From Stappia indica (GTDB lineage Bacteria > Pseudomonadota > Alphaproteobacteria > Rhizobiales > Stappiaceae): a stretch of 64,000 nucleotides of DNA. The notes below the pieces were generated by a model. That model had not been told where the DNA came from and did no database searches. It saw only the letters and a list, made by a program, of their open reading frames with translations. The position numbers were made by a program, and so were the translations under genes. Below, in pieces: positions 27,306 through 37,472 of the stretch (positions are counted from its first letter, which is position 1; every line of letters begins with the position of its first letter). The stretch is taken from assembly GCF_020177335.1 (NCBI RefSeq), contig NZ_JAIVMG010000003.1:124001-188000 (forward strand), read 5' to 3'.

Positions 27306-28043
27306 TCAGCGCACCAGCGGCCGGATCTCGCGCACGATCGAGGGCAGCATCGGCTCCACCTCCTTCGGCCGCATCCCGGGCTTGATCCGGCGGTGATACA
27401 GCATGTTGAGGATATACTTGTCGAAGGCGGTGAACCGGCTGTGGCGCGAGCGGTCGTTGAACACCGAGTGGGCCAGGTCCGGGTCGTCGTTCATGGGGCC
27501 GAGCCCCTGCAGGAGCTCTTCCACCAGGCAACGGCGGAACAGGAAGTTGCCCTCGTCGGAGACGATCACCGCCGTGGAGCGGGAAATGCCCCGGCTGTCG
27601 GAGGCGACCCGCACGAGGCAGCGGCCAGGCACATCGGCCTTCGGATCCTTGTAGATATAGCGGCGGACCACATCGTCATACTGGTCGCGGTCGACCACAT
27701 AGACGATGAAATTGGCTTCCTCTGGGGAGGCGACCACCATGGTCGACAGGCCGTGGATGTCGCGCCCAATGGTCTTGATGAAGCCGTAGACCATCGGCCG
27801 GCGGTTCTTGCGCGCCAGATTGTGAACGTAAAAGCGCACCGGGCCGACGTATTTCTTGACCAGATAGGGCTGCCAGCTCCACGAGCGGTACTCAAGCCCG
27901 AACACCGTCTTCATGAAGCCGTTGACCAGTTCCTCGGTCGAAAAGGTATAGGGCGCGGCCCTGGCCTGCCCGGTGAGCAGCACGCTCATCAGAAGAAAAG
28001 CGCAGGCAATCAGAGAGGCGAAGGGCGATTTGAAACGGCGCAC
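27306..28043 (-). CDS. DUF2927 secreted protein
   Basis: This 245-residue protein has an N-terminal signal (hydrophobic segment around ACAFLLMSVLLTG, cleavage near ARA-AP). The DUF2927 body follows: YVGPVRFYVHNLARKN, NFIVYVVDRDQYDDVVRRY, then CLVEELLQGLGPMNDDPDLA. The last motif, with HS...DRSR after it, resembles a degenerate zinc-protease helix as in related putative metalloproteases, but no HExxH is present. Function is unknown. The next gene upstream (cheZ) is divergent. Confidence 0.85.
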   Translation of the reverse strand: MRRFKSPFASLIACAFLLMSVLLTGQARAAPYTFSTEELVNGFMKTVFGLEYRSWSWQPYLVKKYVGPVRFYVHNLARKNRRPMVYGFIKTIGRDIHGLSTMVVASPEEANFIVYVVDRDQYDDVVRRYIYKDPKADVPGRCLVRVASDSRGISRSTAVIVSDEGNFLFRRCLVEELLQGLGPMNDDPDLAHSVFNDRSRHSRFTAFDKYILNMLYHRRIKPGMRPKEVEPMLPSIVREIRPLVR

Positions 28044-28264
28044 AGGGAGCTTCCAGCTGCCGGATCGGGTGGATCCGCGATGTTCGATGATGTGACAATA
28101 CTCAATCCCCCGCGAATGCGGAACGATGAACTGTCTCGATCGCGAAACAGCCCGTCGTCCGCATCTATTTCAGATGCGGGAACAATTCCTTAAATCTCGG
28201 CCCTTATACCCTTGCTGGAGATGTCGCACAGCCCACAGACCGACATGTGGAGACGATTACCGAG

Positions 28265-28987
28265 ATGATGGCCACGAAACGAGCTTTCCGGGCGGAGCGC
28301 CTGCTGCAGCAAACCCGCAACGACGGGGCGCCGGCAGCCGCCGCGGACGATCGCCATCATCAGGAGCTGATGTCGGAAATCGCCGCGATCAAGGAGATGA
28401 TTCGCCCGAGCGAAGAGATCGGCGAGCATGTTCTGGCCCAGTTCAAGGCGGAGCTGGGCGAGGCGGTCAAACTCAAGGCGGAGCTCGATTCGATCTACGA
28501 GGCGATCGCCAAGACCAAGCGGGAAATCGCCACCCTGCACAACACCACCGGGGCGGAAAGCCAGGACATGGTGCGGGTCACCAATGAGCTGGATGCGGTG
28601 GTGATGGGCACGGAAGGGGCCACCGAGGGCATTCTGTCGGCCGCCGAATTCATCGACGAGACCGCCAATACCCTGGGCGCCCGCCTGTCGGGGCAGGATG
28701 CGGAGCTGGCCGGCGATATCCAGGACCGGGTGGTCAAGATCTTCGAGGCGTGCAACTTCCAGGATCTGACCGGCCAGCGCATCACCAAGGTGATCGGCAC
28801 GCTCCGCTTCGTCGAGGACCGGATCATCCGCATGATGGAAATCTGGGGCGGGATCGAGAGCTTCAAGAGCATCGAGCCGGATCGCCAGCCGCCGAAGGCC
28901 GGCGATGCGGCATTGCTGCACGGGCCGGCGCTGGAAGCCGACGAGGGCGTTGCCAGCCAGGACGATATCGACGCGCTGTTCGCCTGA
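28265..28987 (+). CDS. cheZ: protein phosphatase CheZ family
   Basis: This 240-residue, largely helical protein is predicted to speed dephosphorylation of CheY-P. The diagnostic helix FEACNFQDLTGQRITKVIG contains the catalytic D...TGQ pattern. The acidic C-terminal tail SQDDIDALFA resembles the CheY-binding peptide of CheZ. The long antiparallel helices are seen as heptad-like sequence through residues 60-180. The ATG at 28265 is supported by GGAGA 11 nt upstream; GTG at 28247 would add six residues. No che operon is adjacent; a chemoreceptor lies 15 kb away. Confidence 0.85.
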   Translation: MMATKRAFRAERLLQQTRNDGAPAAAADDRHHQELMSEIAAIKEMIRPSEEIGEHVLAQFKAELGEAVKLKAELDSIYEAIAKTKREIATLHNTTGAESQDMVRVTNELDAVVMGTEGATEGILSAAEFIDETANTLGARLSGQDAELAGDIQDRVVKIFEACNFQDLTGQRITKVIGTLRFVEDRIIRMMEIWGGIESFKSIEPDRQPPKAGDAALLHGPALEADEGVASQDDIDALFA

Positions 28988-29146
28988 TCGCGGCGCGGGC
29001 CGCTCATTTTCCCCAGATCCGCGAGGGTGCCGGTTCCGCTTTCCCGCGGATCGGGTATTATGAACAAACAAGGAACATTTGTGTGTGCCGCCCCGGATCC
29101 TTCTCGGCTCCGGGACGGTGGTACGCGGATTTGGAAGGATTGGCGA

Positions 29147-29785
<639 letters not shown>

Positions 29786-29837
29786 GCGGCTTCTCCGGGC
29801 AATTGCCTTTTTTGGTGGGGCGTGACGTTGCGCGAGC

Positions 29838-29850
29838 CCGGTTCAACCGG
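29838..29850. promoter_or_regulatory. palindrome upstream of the second TRAP operon
   Basis: CCGGTT-C-AACCGG is a perfect 13-bp palindrome about 120 nt before dctP and is a plausible operator. No regulator gene lies beside this operon, so the cognate protein is unknown. Confidence 0.4.
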
Positions 29851-29969
29851 TTAAATCACCGCGCGATAGGCGATGGGGCGGGCGACCGGCGACAGCGCGG
29901 TGGCCATGCGTCTTTTCGCTGAAAAAACAACAGGGACGCGGTTCGACGCGGACCCTTGGGGAGACAACG

Positions 29970-30968
29970 ATGAAACTCGCTCGATTCGCCGCCGGCCTGG
30001 CTGCCGGCCTGGCCATGACCGTTTCCGCCGCGTTGGCCGAACAGACCACCTTGCGGATCACCCTGCAGCTGCCGATGAAGAGCCATCTCGGCCAGAACCT
30101 TCTGGTGTTCAAGGAGAAGGTCGAGGCGGTGTCCAACGGTGAGGTCGCCGTCGAGATCTATGATTCCGCCCAGCTCTACAAGGACAAGGAAGTCCCGCAG
30201 GCGGTCGGCTCCGGCGCCATCGAGATGGGCGTTGTCTCGCTCACCCGCTATGTCGGCGACGTGCCGGCGGTGGATCTGTTCTACATGCCGTTCCTGCTCA
30301 ACAGCGAGGAGCTGGTGCGCAAGGCCGTGGCGCCGGGCAGCCCTGTGCGCGGGCCGCTGGACGAGGCGATTCTGGACACCGGCAGCCGCGTGTTGTGGTG
30401 GCAGGCCTATGGCGGCTCCGTGCTTCTGTCCAATGGCGGCCCGATCAAGACCCCGGCCGATCTTGCCGGCAAGAAGGTGCGCGTCTTCGGCAAGACCCTG
30501 GGCGAATGGGTCAAGGCCGCGGGCGGCGCGCCGACGCTGATTTCCGGCTCCGAGCAGTATATCGCCTATCAGCGCGGCACCGTCGACATCGGCATGACCG
30601 GCGTCTCCGGCGTCAAGAGCCGCCGTCTGTGGGAGGTGATGGACACCATCACCCTGACCAACAACGCCGATGTGGAATTCGTCGTCGTCGTCAACGAGGA
30701 CTTCTGGAAGGGCCTGTCCGATCAGCATCGCGCCTGGATCGGCGAAGCCGCGCTGGCCGCGGAAAAGGACGTGCGTGACAAGATGTCGGCGATTGAGGCG
30801 GAAGCCATCAAGATGTCGGCCGACAACGGCATGACCATCTACACCCCGACCGCCGAGGAAATCGAGGTGTGGAAGGCCTCCGCCCAGCCGGTCTACGACC
30901 AGTTCGCCGCCGATGCGGGCGAGCTTGGCCAGAAGGTTCTCGACGCGGCCCGCGCGCTCCAGAACTGA
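29970..30968 (+). CDS. dctP: TRAP transporter substrate-binding protein (DctP type)
   Basis: This 332-residue periplasmic protein has a signal peptide ending near ALA-EQ (residue 23). Family features include ITLQLPMKSHLGQNLLVFKE at the mature N-terminus and the ligand-Arg region KKVRVFGKTLGEWVKAAGG, where the Arg should bind the substrate carboxylate. It is not of the TakP subgroup. It begins the operon dctP-dctQ-dctM-lyase. A dicarboxylate or branched hydroxyacid is plausible given the lyase gene, but the ligand is not predictable. Confidence 0.92.
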   Translation: MKLARFAAGLAAGLAMTVSAALAEQTTLRITLQLPMKSHLGQNLLVFKEKVEAVSNGEVAVEIYDSAQLYKDKEVPQAVGSGAIEMGVVSLTRYVGDVPAVDLFYMPFLLNSEELVRKAVAPGSPVRGPLDEAILDTGSRVLWWQAYGGSVLLSNGGPIKTPADLAGKKVRVFGKTLGEWVKAAGGAPTLISGSEQYIAYQRGTVDIGMTGVSGVKSRRLWEVMDTITLTNNADVEFVVVVNEDFWKGLSDQHRAWIGEAALAAEKDVRDKMSAIEAEAIKMSADNGMTIYTPTAEEIEVWKASAQPVYDQFAADAGELGQKVLDAARALQN

Positions 30969-30993
30969 GCCATCTCGAAAAGCACGTGCAACC

Positions 30994-31018
30994 GCCGGAA
31001 CGGGTCGCCCGTTCCGGC
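30994..31018 (+). promoter_or_regulatory. intercistronic hairpin between dctP and dctQ
   Basis: A perfect 11-bp stem, GCCGGAACGGG (30994-31004) with CCCGTTCCGGC (31008-31018) and loop TCG, begins 25 nt after the dctP stop and ends 19 nt before dctQ. There is no clean U-run. It is likely an mRNA 3' stabiliser or attenuator giving excess binding protein. Confidence 0.72.
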
Positions 31019-31037
31019 ATTCTTCATGGAATGCCCG

Positions 31038-31544
31038 ATGACCCGACTGGTCGACCGCCTGTCGGCCCTTGCCGGTACCTTTGCCGGCTGGGCCTATTTC
31101 GTCACCGCGCTGATGCTCGGCTACGAGGTTTTCATGCGCTATCTGTTCGTCGCACCGACGATCTGGGCGGAGGAGCTGTCGCGCCTGCTCCTGGTCTGGG
31201 CCACCTTCGCCGGCGCCGCGCTGCTGCTGCACCGGCGCCAGCACATCACCATCACGCTCCTGACCGACCGTCTGTCGCCCCGCGCCCGGCAGATGCAGGA
31301 AATCCTCGCCCTGCTGTTCATCGCCGCGCTCGGCATCATCGTCGTCTACCTTGGCGGCGGCATCGCCCTGGATTCCTTCGAGAGGGCGCGGACCACCGGC
31401 TCGATGCTCGACCTGCCGGCCTGGTGGGCGGAGGCTGCCCTGCCGATCTGCTTTTCCCTGCTGGCGGTGCAGGCCCTGATCGAGGCGGCGCGTGTCGCGA
31501 TCAACGGCGTGAACGACCGTCCGGCCCCGCGCGTGGAGCATTGA
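31038..31544 (+). CDS. dctQ: TRAP transporter small permease (DctQ type)
   Basis: This 168-residue inner-membrane protein has four hydrophobic helices and the DctQ pattern (GYEVFMRYLFVAPTIWAEEL, LLLHRRQHITITLLTDRL). The ATG at 31038 has GGAA 6 nt upstream; an ATG at 31026 would add four residues but would lie closer to the hairpin. It has normal family length, unlike the extended DctQ at 12875-13840. dctM follows after 9 nt. Confidence 0.93.
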   Translation: MTRLVDRLSALAGTFAGWAYFVTALMLGYEVFMRYLFVAPTIWAEELSRLLLVWATFAGAALLLHRRQHITITLLTDRLSPRARQMQEILALLFIAALGIIVVYLGGGIALDSFERARTTGSMLDLPAWWAEAALPICFSLLAVQALIEAARVAINGVNDRPAPRVEH

Positions 31545-31553
31545 CGGACCGCC

Positions 31554-32828
31554 ATGACCACTCTCTTCATTCTCGCCGGCCTGTTCTCGCTGCTGCTGGC
31601 CGGTATTCCGGTGGCCTTCGCGCTCGCCGGGCTCGGCTTTCTCCTCCTGGCGCTGGGCGGGTTCTCGCCGTTGATGGTGCCGCAGGGGCTCCTGTCCTCC
31701 GCCGACAGTTTCGTGCTGATTGCCGTGCCGCTGTTCCTGCTGATGTCCAATGTCCTCTTGAAGGGCGGGGTGGGGCGGGATCTGTTCGCCGCCGTTCAGG
31801 CCTGGGTCGGCCATTGGCCCGGCGGTCTCGCGGTGGCGACGATCCTGTCCTGCGGCATCTTCGCGGCGATTTCCGGCTCGTCCGTCGCCACCGCCGCGAC
31901 CATCGGCACGGTCGCCATTCCGGAGATGACCGAGCGCGGTTATCCGCGCCGCTTCGTGCTTGGCCTGCTCGCCGCTGGCGGTACGCTCGGCATTCTCATT
32001 CCGCCGTCGATCCCGATGATCGTCTACGGGGTGATCACCGAGGAATCGATCATCGCGCTGTTCCTCGCCGGTGTCGGTCCGGGCCTTCTGCTGATGGGCC
32101 TGTTCGTTGTCTGGTCGATGCTCTACGCCCGCTTTGCCAGCGACTATCGCCCGAGCCCGCGCGCCGGATGGGATGAGCGCTTCAGCACGCTCCTGCGCGC
32201 GCTGCCGACCATCCTGCTCGCCGCGCTGGTGATCCTGGGCATCTACGGCGGCGCCTTCACCCCCACCGAGGCCGCCGCCGTCGGCTTTCTCGGGGCGCTG
32301 GTGGTCGTTGGCCTGGTGCTGCGCACGCTCGACTGGCCGAAGTTCAAGGAAGCGGTGATGGAGGCGATGACCACCACCGTTGCCATCCTCCTGATCGTGG
32401 CCGGCGCCAAGGTGTTCGGCAAGGCGATCACCCTCTACCGAATCCCGCAGGACATCTCCATGGCCCTGTCGGAGCATATTGCCACCGCCGGCGTGTTCGT
32501 TGCCGTGGTGGCCCTGGTGCTCCTGGTGATGGGGCTCTTCCTGGAATCCCTGTCGATGATGCTGATCATGGTGCCGGTCCTGGCCGGTGCGCTGACGGCG
32601 CTCGGCCTCGATCCGGTCTGGTTCGGCGTGTTCTTCGTCATCATGGTCGAATGCGCGCTGATCACCCCGCCAGTGGGGCTCAACCTTTATGTGATCCAGG
32701 CGGTCGGCAAGGCCAGCATGGGCGAAGTCTCCGCCGGTGTCTGGCCGTTCCTGGCGATCATGCTGTCGAGCGTTCTCATCATCTTCTGGTGGCCGGATCT
32801 GGTGCTCTATCTGCCATTCAAGTTCTAG
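31554..32828 (+). CDS. dctM: TRAP transporter large permease (DctM type)
   Basis: This 424-residue inner-membrane subunit has about twelve hydrophobic segments. Motifs include SADSFVLIAVPLFLLMSNVL, SGSSVATAATIGTVAIPEMT, AAGGTLGILIPPSIPMIVYG and GGAFTPTEAAAVGFLGA. It couples sodium or proton flow to uptake of the solute delivered by DctP. The lyase gene follows after 28 nt. Confidence 0.95.
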   Translation: MTTLFILAGLFSLLLAGIPVAFALAGLGFLLLALGGFSPLMVPQGLLSSADSFVLIAVPLFLLMSNVLLKGGVGRDLFAAVQAWVGHWPGGLAVATILSCGIFAAISGSSVATAATIGTVAIPEMTERGYPRRFVLGLLAAGGTLGILIPPSIPMIVYGVITEESIIALFLAGVGPGLLLMGLFVVWSMLYARFASDYRPSPRAGWDERFSTLLRALPTILLAALVILGIYGGAFTPTEAAAVGFLGALVVVGLVLRTLDWPKFKEAVMEAMTTTVAILLIVAGAKVFGKAITLYRIPQDISMALSEHIATAGVFVAVVALVLLVMGLFLESLSMMLIMVPVLAGALTALGLDPVWFGVFFVIMVECALITPPVGLNLYVIQAVGKASMGEVSAGVWPFLAIMLSSVLIIFWWPDLVLYLPFKF

Positions 32829-32856
32829 CGAAATCTCGTCCGAAAGGTTCTCCGCG

Positions 32857-33726
32857 ATGACCTCTCCCGCCGCGCGTCTGCGCGCGCATCTCACCGACAC
32901 GCCGCTGACGGTGATGCCCTGCTGCTTCGACGGGCTGTCGGCAAAGCTGATCGGCGATGCCGGCTTTCCGGTCACCTTCATGTCCGGCTTCGCCGTCTCC
33001 GCCGCCCGTCTCGGTGCGCCGGATACCGGTCTGATCTCCTATGGCGAGATGGTCGATCAGGGGCGCAATGTCTGCGCCGCCACCCCCTCGCTGGTGATCG
33101 GCGATGGCGACACCGGCTATGGCAATGCGCTTAACGTCAAGCGCACGGTGAAGGGCTATGCCCAGGCCGGCTTTGCCGCGATCATGATCGAGGATCAGCT
33201 CGCGCCCAAGCGCTGCGGCCACACGCGGGGCAAGCTGGTGGTGGACCGGGTGCAGGCGGTCGACCGGATCAAGGCGGCGGTCGATGCGCGCGAGGACGGC
33301 GCCGATATCCTGATCCTCGCCCGCACCGATGCTCGCCACGGCCATGGGCTCGACGAAGCGCTGGAGCGGGCGCGGCTGTTCCGCGAGGCCGGTGCCGATC
33401 TGCTCTTCGTCGAGGCGCCCCAGTCGGTGGAGGAGATGGAGACGGTGTGCCGCGAGGTGCCTGGCATCCATATGGCCAATCTGGTGGAGGGCGGGGCAAC
33501 GCCGATGCTCTCCCATGCGGAGCTGGAGCAGATCGGCTATCGGCTGGCCGCCTATCCGCTGACGCTGCTGTCGGCGGCCACCAAGGCGATGGTCTCGGCG
33601 CTGCAGGTGATGGCGGCGGGCGAGCATCCCGGTTCCGCGTTGCTCGATTTCGCCGAGCTGCGCCGGCATGTCGGCTTCGACGCCTATTACGCGGAAGAGG
33701 AAGCCTACGCCGACAAGCGGTCCTGA
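32857..33726 (+). CDS. isocitrate lyase/PEP mutase-family C-C lyase
   Basis: This 289-residue cytosolic enzyme of the ICL/PEPM superfamily has SGFAVSAARLG (residues 43-53), the Mg-binding GDGDTGYGN (82-90) and the active-loop IEDQLAPKRCGH (111-122) with the Cys typical of lyases. ILARTDA and VEAPQ strands complete the barrel. Known relatives split 2-methylisocitrate, dimethylmalate or oxaloacetate. Its place at the end of a TRAP operon suggests that it acts on the imported acid. GAAAGG precedes the ATG at 32857. Confidence 0.9.
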   Translation: MTSPAARLRAHLTDTPLTVMPCCFDGLSAKLIGDAGFPVTFMSGFAVSAARLGAPDTGLISYGEMVDQGRNVCAATPSLVIGDGDTGYGNALNVKRTVKGYAQAGFAAIMIEDQLAPKRCGHTRGKLVVDRVQAVDRIKAAVDAREDGADILILARTDARHGHGLDEALERARLFREAGADLLFVEAPQSVEEMETVCREVPGIHMANLVEGGATPMLSHAELEQIGYRLAAYPLTLLSAATKAMVSALQVMAAGEHPGSALLDFAELRRHVGFDAYYAEEEAYADKRS

Positions 33727-33903
33727 GCGACGCTTCGGGACCGGCGGGAGACGGGCGGCAAGGCCGGATGATCCAGATGGGCCGCCCTTGCGTAGCCTCA
33801 TGCAAGGTTCGGAAAAACGCGCGGGCGCACGGCCTCCCGGTTCAGCCGCCCCGCGCCTCCATCCCGCGTTTCGCGGAAGGTCCCATGCCGGACCGCCGGA
33901 CCC

Positions 33904-33939
33904 GAGGCCGCTCTCGTCCCCCCGGAGCGGCCTCTTTTT
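33904..33939 (+). terminator. intrinsic terminator of the TRAP-lyase operon
   Basis: A 10-bp stem, GAGGCCGCTC (33904-33913) with GAGCGGCCTC (33925-33934), is followed directly by TTTTT (33935-33939). It lies 177 nt after the lyase stop and 15 nt from the convergent amidase stop. The 177 nt between hold nothing I recognise. Confidence 0.88.
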
Positions 33940-33954
33940 CGTTCAGGTGACTTT

Positions 33955-35385
33955 TCAGGCGTTGCCGGGTGTCCGCTCGGTCCAGTCGGTGGCCGCCTCA
34001 TAGGCCTTGGCGCAGGTAAGCAGCCCAAGATCGTCGCGCGGTCGGCCGATCAGCTGGAAGCCGGTCGGCAGGCCGCCCGGACCGAAGCCGGCGGGCAGGG
34101 CAATCGCCGGCAGGCCGAGAATGCTGACGCCGATAACCACCTCCATCCAGCGATGATAGGTGTCCATCTTTCGGCCGGCGATTGCTTTCGGCCAGTCGAG
34201 ATCGACGTCGAAGGGAAAGACCTGCGCGCTCGGTGCGACGAGATAGTCGTATTTGCCAAACAGCGACAGCACCGCCCGGTGCCAGGCGCTGCGGGTGAGC
34301 GAAGCTGCCTCGATTGCCTGCATGTCCAGCGCCCGGCCGCCCTCGATCTCCCAGATCGCTTCCGGCTTCAGCCGCGCGCGGGTTTTCGGGTCGTCATGGA
34401 GCTGGGCCAGCTTGGCCGCCACCCGCCACTGGCGCAAGGCCACCCAGGCTTGCCACAGTCGCTCCATGTCAAAGCCGGTGCTGGCTTCCTCCACATGGGC
34501 GCCAAGTCCCGACAGAACCTCGAGCGCCTTGCGGTTGAGATCGAGGATGCCGTCCTCGAACGGCAGGTGCCCGCCGAAATCGCCGAGCCAGCCGATCCGC
34601 ATGCCCTTGACGCTGCCGCGAAGGTCTCCGGCGAATTCCTGCCCGTCGCCGTCGAGCGATTGCGGCGCGCGTGGATCGTAGCCCGCCTGCACGGCCAGCA
34701 GCATCGCCAGATCATCCACCGAGCGGGCCATCGGCCCGTCGGTCGCCATGGTGTCCATGAACAGCTCGGGGCCGGGGCCGCCGGGCACCCGCCCGTAGCT
34801 GGGGCGAAAGCCGATCACGTTGTTGAAGGCGGCGGGATTGCGCAAAGAGCCCATCATGTCGCTGCCATCGGCCACCGGCACCAGCCGGGCGGCAAGGGCC
34901 GCCGCAGCGCCGCCGCTCGACCCGCCGGCACTGCGGGCAAGATCGTAGGGATTGCGGGTCGGGCCGAACAGCGGGTTGTAGGTGTGCGAGCCGAGGCCGA
35001 ATTCCGGCGTGTTGGTCTTGCCGATGAAGATGGCCCCGGCGGCGCGGATCCGCGCGGCGTGGATGCTGTCCTCATCGGGGATGAAGCGGGCGAACAGCGG
35101 CGAGCCCATGCTGGTCACCAGCCCGGCGGTCATCGACAGGTCCTTCACCGCATGGGGAAGCCCGTGCATCCAGCCGCGCGACAGGCCGCGCGCCAGCTCC
35201 TGGTCCCGGGCTTCCGCCTCAGCGAGAAGCTCTTCGGCCGGGCGCAGCGAGACGATGGCGTTGATCGCCGGGTTCTGCGCGTCGATGCGGGACAGAAACG
35301 CCGCCATCACCTCCCGGCAGGAAAGCTGGCGGGCGTGGATGGCCGTAGACAGCTCCCGGGCGGAAAGGGCGGTCGGATCGCTCAT
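33955..35385 (-). CDS. amidase signature family protein
   Basis: This 476-residue serine amidase has a Ser-cisSer-Lys triad: the Lys in LPHAVKDL (about residue 82), and the Ser residues in the Gly/Ser-rich signature SAGGSSGGAAAALAARLVP and in DGSDMMGSLRNPAAF (about residue 175). The family hydrolyses amides, or acts as GatA with GatB and GatC, which are absent here. The substrate is unknown. It starts 4 nt after hisG on the same strand, so it is probably the last gene of a hisS-hisZ-hisG-amidase transcript. Confidence 0.9.
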   Translation of the reverse strand: MSDPTALSARELSTAIHARQLSCREVMAAFLSRIDAQNPAINAIVSLRPAEELLAEAEARDQELARGLSRGWMHGLPHAVKDLSMTAGLVTSMGSPLFARFIPDEDSIHAARIRAAGAIFIGKTNTPEFGLGSHTYNPLFGPTRNPYDLARSAGGSSGGAAAALAARLVPVADGSDMMGSLRNPAAFNNVIGFRPSYGRVPGGPGPELFMDTMATDGPMARSVDDLAMLLAVQAGYDPRAPQSLDGDGQEFAGDLRGSVKGMRIGWLGDFGGHLPFEDGILDLNRKALEVLSGLGAHVEEASTGFDMERLWQAWVALRQWRVAAKLAQLHDDPKTRARLKPEAIWEIEGGRALDMQAIEAASLTRSAWHRAVLSLFGKYDYLVAPSAQVFPFDVDLDWPKAIAGRKMDTYHRWMEVVIGVSILGLPAIALPAGFGPGGLPTGFQLIGRPRDDLGLLTCAKAYEAATDWTERTPGNA

Positions 35386-35389
35386 CGCT

Positions 35390-36358
35390 CTAGCCGCCGA
35401 CCTTGGCGCTCAGCGGGTCGTAGAGCGGATTGGCCGTGCCGAACACATAGTCGAGCGTGGTGACGCTGACATGCGGCGCCCCATGCTCGCGCAACAGGCT
35501 GGCGCAGTCGGCGGCGTGCTGCGCCGGGCAGTGCAGCAGGAGCGGCTGGCCGACCTGGGTGCCGAAGGGGGCGACGCAGCCATATTGCTCGGCGGCGCTG
35601 CGGGCGGTGAACTCCGGTGCGGCGACCAGCGCGCGGATCTCGCGCACGCCGCGTGCGCGCTCCTCCGCCGCGATCCGGTCGAGGATCGCCCGGGCCGAGG
35701 CCAGCGCCTCCGGCGACCAGGTGGCGGCGAGGGAGGCGACGAGATGCGCTTCGCTTTTCAGGATCACGCCGTCGTCCAGCACCTTCAGGTCATTGGCGGT
35801 CAGGGTCGAGCCGGTGCTGGTGATGTCGACGATCAGTTCGGCGGTTCCGGCTGCCGGGGCGCCCTCGGTGGCGCCGGCGCTTTCAACGATGCGGTAGTCG
35901 GCGATGCCATGCGCGGCAAAGAAATCGCGGGTCAGCGCAACGTATTTGGTCGCGACCCGCATCCGCCGGCCATGCCTGGCGCGGAACGCGGAGGCGACAT
36001 CGGCGAGATCGGCCATGGTGTTGACGTCGATCCACGAGGCGGGCGCGGCGACCACCACATTGGCGTGGCCGAAGCCGAGCGGGGTGACGATATGCACCGC
36101 CGTCTCCGGCTTGGCGATGGTCTCATGCACCAGATCCAGCCCGGTGACGCCGAGATGGGCGGTGCCGGCGGCCAGTTCCCGGGCGATTTCCGAGGCGGAG
36201 AGGAAGGCGATTTCCACGCCGTCGAAGCCGGCCAGCCGGCCCCGGTAGTTGCGCGCCCCGCCGGGCTGGCGCACGGACAGCCCCGCCCGGGCGAAGAAGG
36301 CGTGGGTGTTGTCCTGCAGGCGGCCCTTGGACGGAATGGCGATGATCAAACCGGTCAT
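35390..36358 (-). CDS. hisG: ATP phosphoribosyltransferase catalytic subunit
   Basis: HisG starts histidine synthesis by joining ATP and PRPP. At 322 residues it is the HisZ-dependent form found in Rhizobiales-type genomes. Motifs include [20 protein letters not shown] at the start and the PRPP loop [18 protein letters not shown] near residue 185. The start at 36358 lies 7 nt after the hisZ stop. With hisZ upstream, the HisGZ hetero-complex is expected, with HisZ providing histidine feedback. Confidence 0.94.
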   Translation of the reverse strand: MTGLIIAIPSKGRLQDNTHAFFARAGLSVRQPGGARNYRGRLAGFDGVEIAFLSASEIARELAAGTAHLGVTGLDLVHETIAKPETAVHIVTPLGFGHANVVVAAPASWIDVNTMADLADVASAFRARHGRRMRVATKYVALTRDFFAAHGIADYRIVESAGATEGAPAAGTAELIVDITSTGSTLTANDLKVLDDGVILKSEAHLVASLAATWSPEALASARAILDRIAAEERARGVREIRALVAAPEFTARSAAEQYGCVAPFGTQVGQPLLLHCPAQHAADCASLLREHGAPHVSVTTLDYVFGTANPLYDPLSAKVGG

Positions 36359-36365
36359 AACATCC

Positions 36366-37472
36366 TCAAAGACGGTCGAGCCAGATGGAAAAGCCGGTGG
36401 CGGGAACATGCGCGCCGGCGCCGAGAAGGGCGAGGAGCTTGTCGTAGCGCCCGCCGCCGATCAACTGGCCCGCCTCGGGGTTGGACCGTGAGTGTATTTC
36501 AAAGACAAAGCCGGTGTAATAGTCGAGACGCCGGCCGAAATCGGCGGAAAACCGCAGGCCGTCCAGCGCGATCCCGCGGGCGTCGAGCGCCGCCAGCCGG
36601 TCGCGGAAGCGGGCGAGCGGGGCGGCAAGGTCGAGGCCGGTGTCGGCGGCGAACCGCTCCAGAGCCGCAAGCGCCTCTTCCGGCGTGCCGGAGATGTCGA
36701 GGAAGCGCGACAGGACATCCGCCGCCCGGTCGGTGGTGACGTCGTGGCTGGCGAGCGCCGCCTGTTCCAGCATCCGCTCGGCGATGTCCTCGGTGCTCCG
36801 CCCGCCGATGGGGCGCAGGCCGGTCAGCGCCAGAAGCTCGGCCACGGCGCCGCGCGCCGCCTCCGGATCGAGCCCTTCCAGCGCCCGGGCCAGCGCCGGG
36901 GCGGCGGGGGCGGTGTCCTGTGCACCGCCGCGCATCCGTGCGATCGCCTGATCGAGTTCGGCCCGTTCGCCGAACAAATCGCCAAGCCGGCGATGCCAGG
37001 CGGCCGGCAGGCCGAGCCCGTCGAGCACCGCCCGGAACAGCGCCTCGTCGCCGATCTGGATCATCGGCTCGGCAACACCGAGCCGGTCCAGCGCGGTCAG
37101 GGCGAGGGCGAAGATATCCGCGTCCGCGGTTTCCAGATCGGTGCGCCCGAGGCATTCCACCCCGGCCTGCAGGAATTCGCCGGTGCCCTCGGGCCGCTGG
37201 CGGAACACCTTGCCGCAATAGCTGTAGCGGCCGGCGCGGGCCGGGTCGCCATCGGCGATGTGCTGGCGGCAGACCGGAATGGTGTAGTCCGGGCGCAGGC
37301 ACAGCTCCTCGCCGGCCTGATCGGCGGACAGATACATGCGCCCGCGAATGTCCTCGCCGATCAGGTCGAGGAACACCCGCGAGGGCTGCAGGATCGCCGG
37401 CTCGACCGGGGTGTAGTCGGTCTCCGCGAACAGCTCGCGCAGCCCGTCGGTGCGGGTCCGGGTCTCGTTCAT
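36366..37472 (-). CDS. hisZ: ATP phosphoribosyltransferase regulatory subunit HisZ
   Basis: This 368-residue paralogue of histidyl-tRNA synthetase lacks the anticodon-binding domain and activates HisG. Class II motif-2-like sequence is seen in [20 protein letters not shown], followed by QAGVECLG and the C-terminal [12 protein letters not shown]. It overlaps hisS by 4 nt (ATGA), which shows translational coupling. Compared with the full synthetase upstream it ends right after the catalytic-type fold. Confidence 0.93.
   Translation of the reverse strand: MNETRTRTDGLRELFAETDYTPVEPAILQPSRVFLDLIGEDIRGRMYLSADQAGEELCLRPDYTIPVCRQHIADGDPARAGRYSYCGKVFRQRPEGTGEFLQAGVECLGRTDLETADADIFALALTALDRLGVAEPMIQIGDEALFRAVLDGLGLPAAWHRRLGDLFGERAELDQAIARMRGGAQDTAPAAPALARALEGLDPEAARGAVAELLALTGLRPIGGRSTEDIAERMLEQAALASHDVTTDRAADVLSRFLDISGTPEEALAALERFAADTGLDLAAPLARFRDRLAALDARGIALDGLRFSADFGRRLDYYTGFVFEIHSRSNPEAGQLIGGGRYDKLLALLGAGAHVPATGFSIWLDRL

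Noticed and set aside
27306..28043. DUF2927 protein as an active zinc metalloprotease
   Set aside because: No HExxH is present; only a vaguely similar EELLQGLG helix is seen.
29856..32981. 1041-codon minus-strand open frame opposite the second TRAP operon
   Set aside because: Low-complexity Asp/His/Arg/Gln translation typical of the complement of membrane-protein genes; no motifs.
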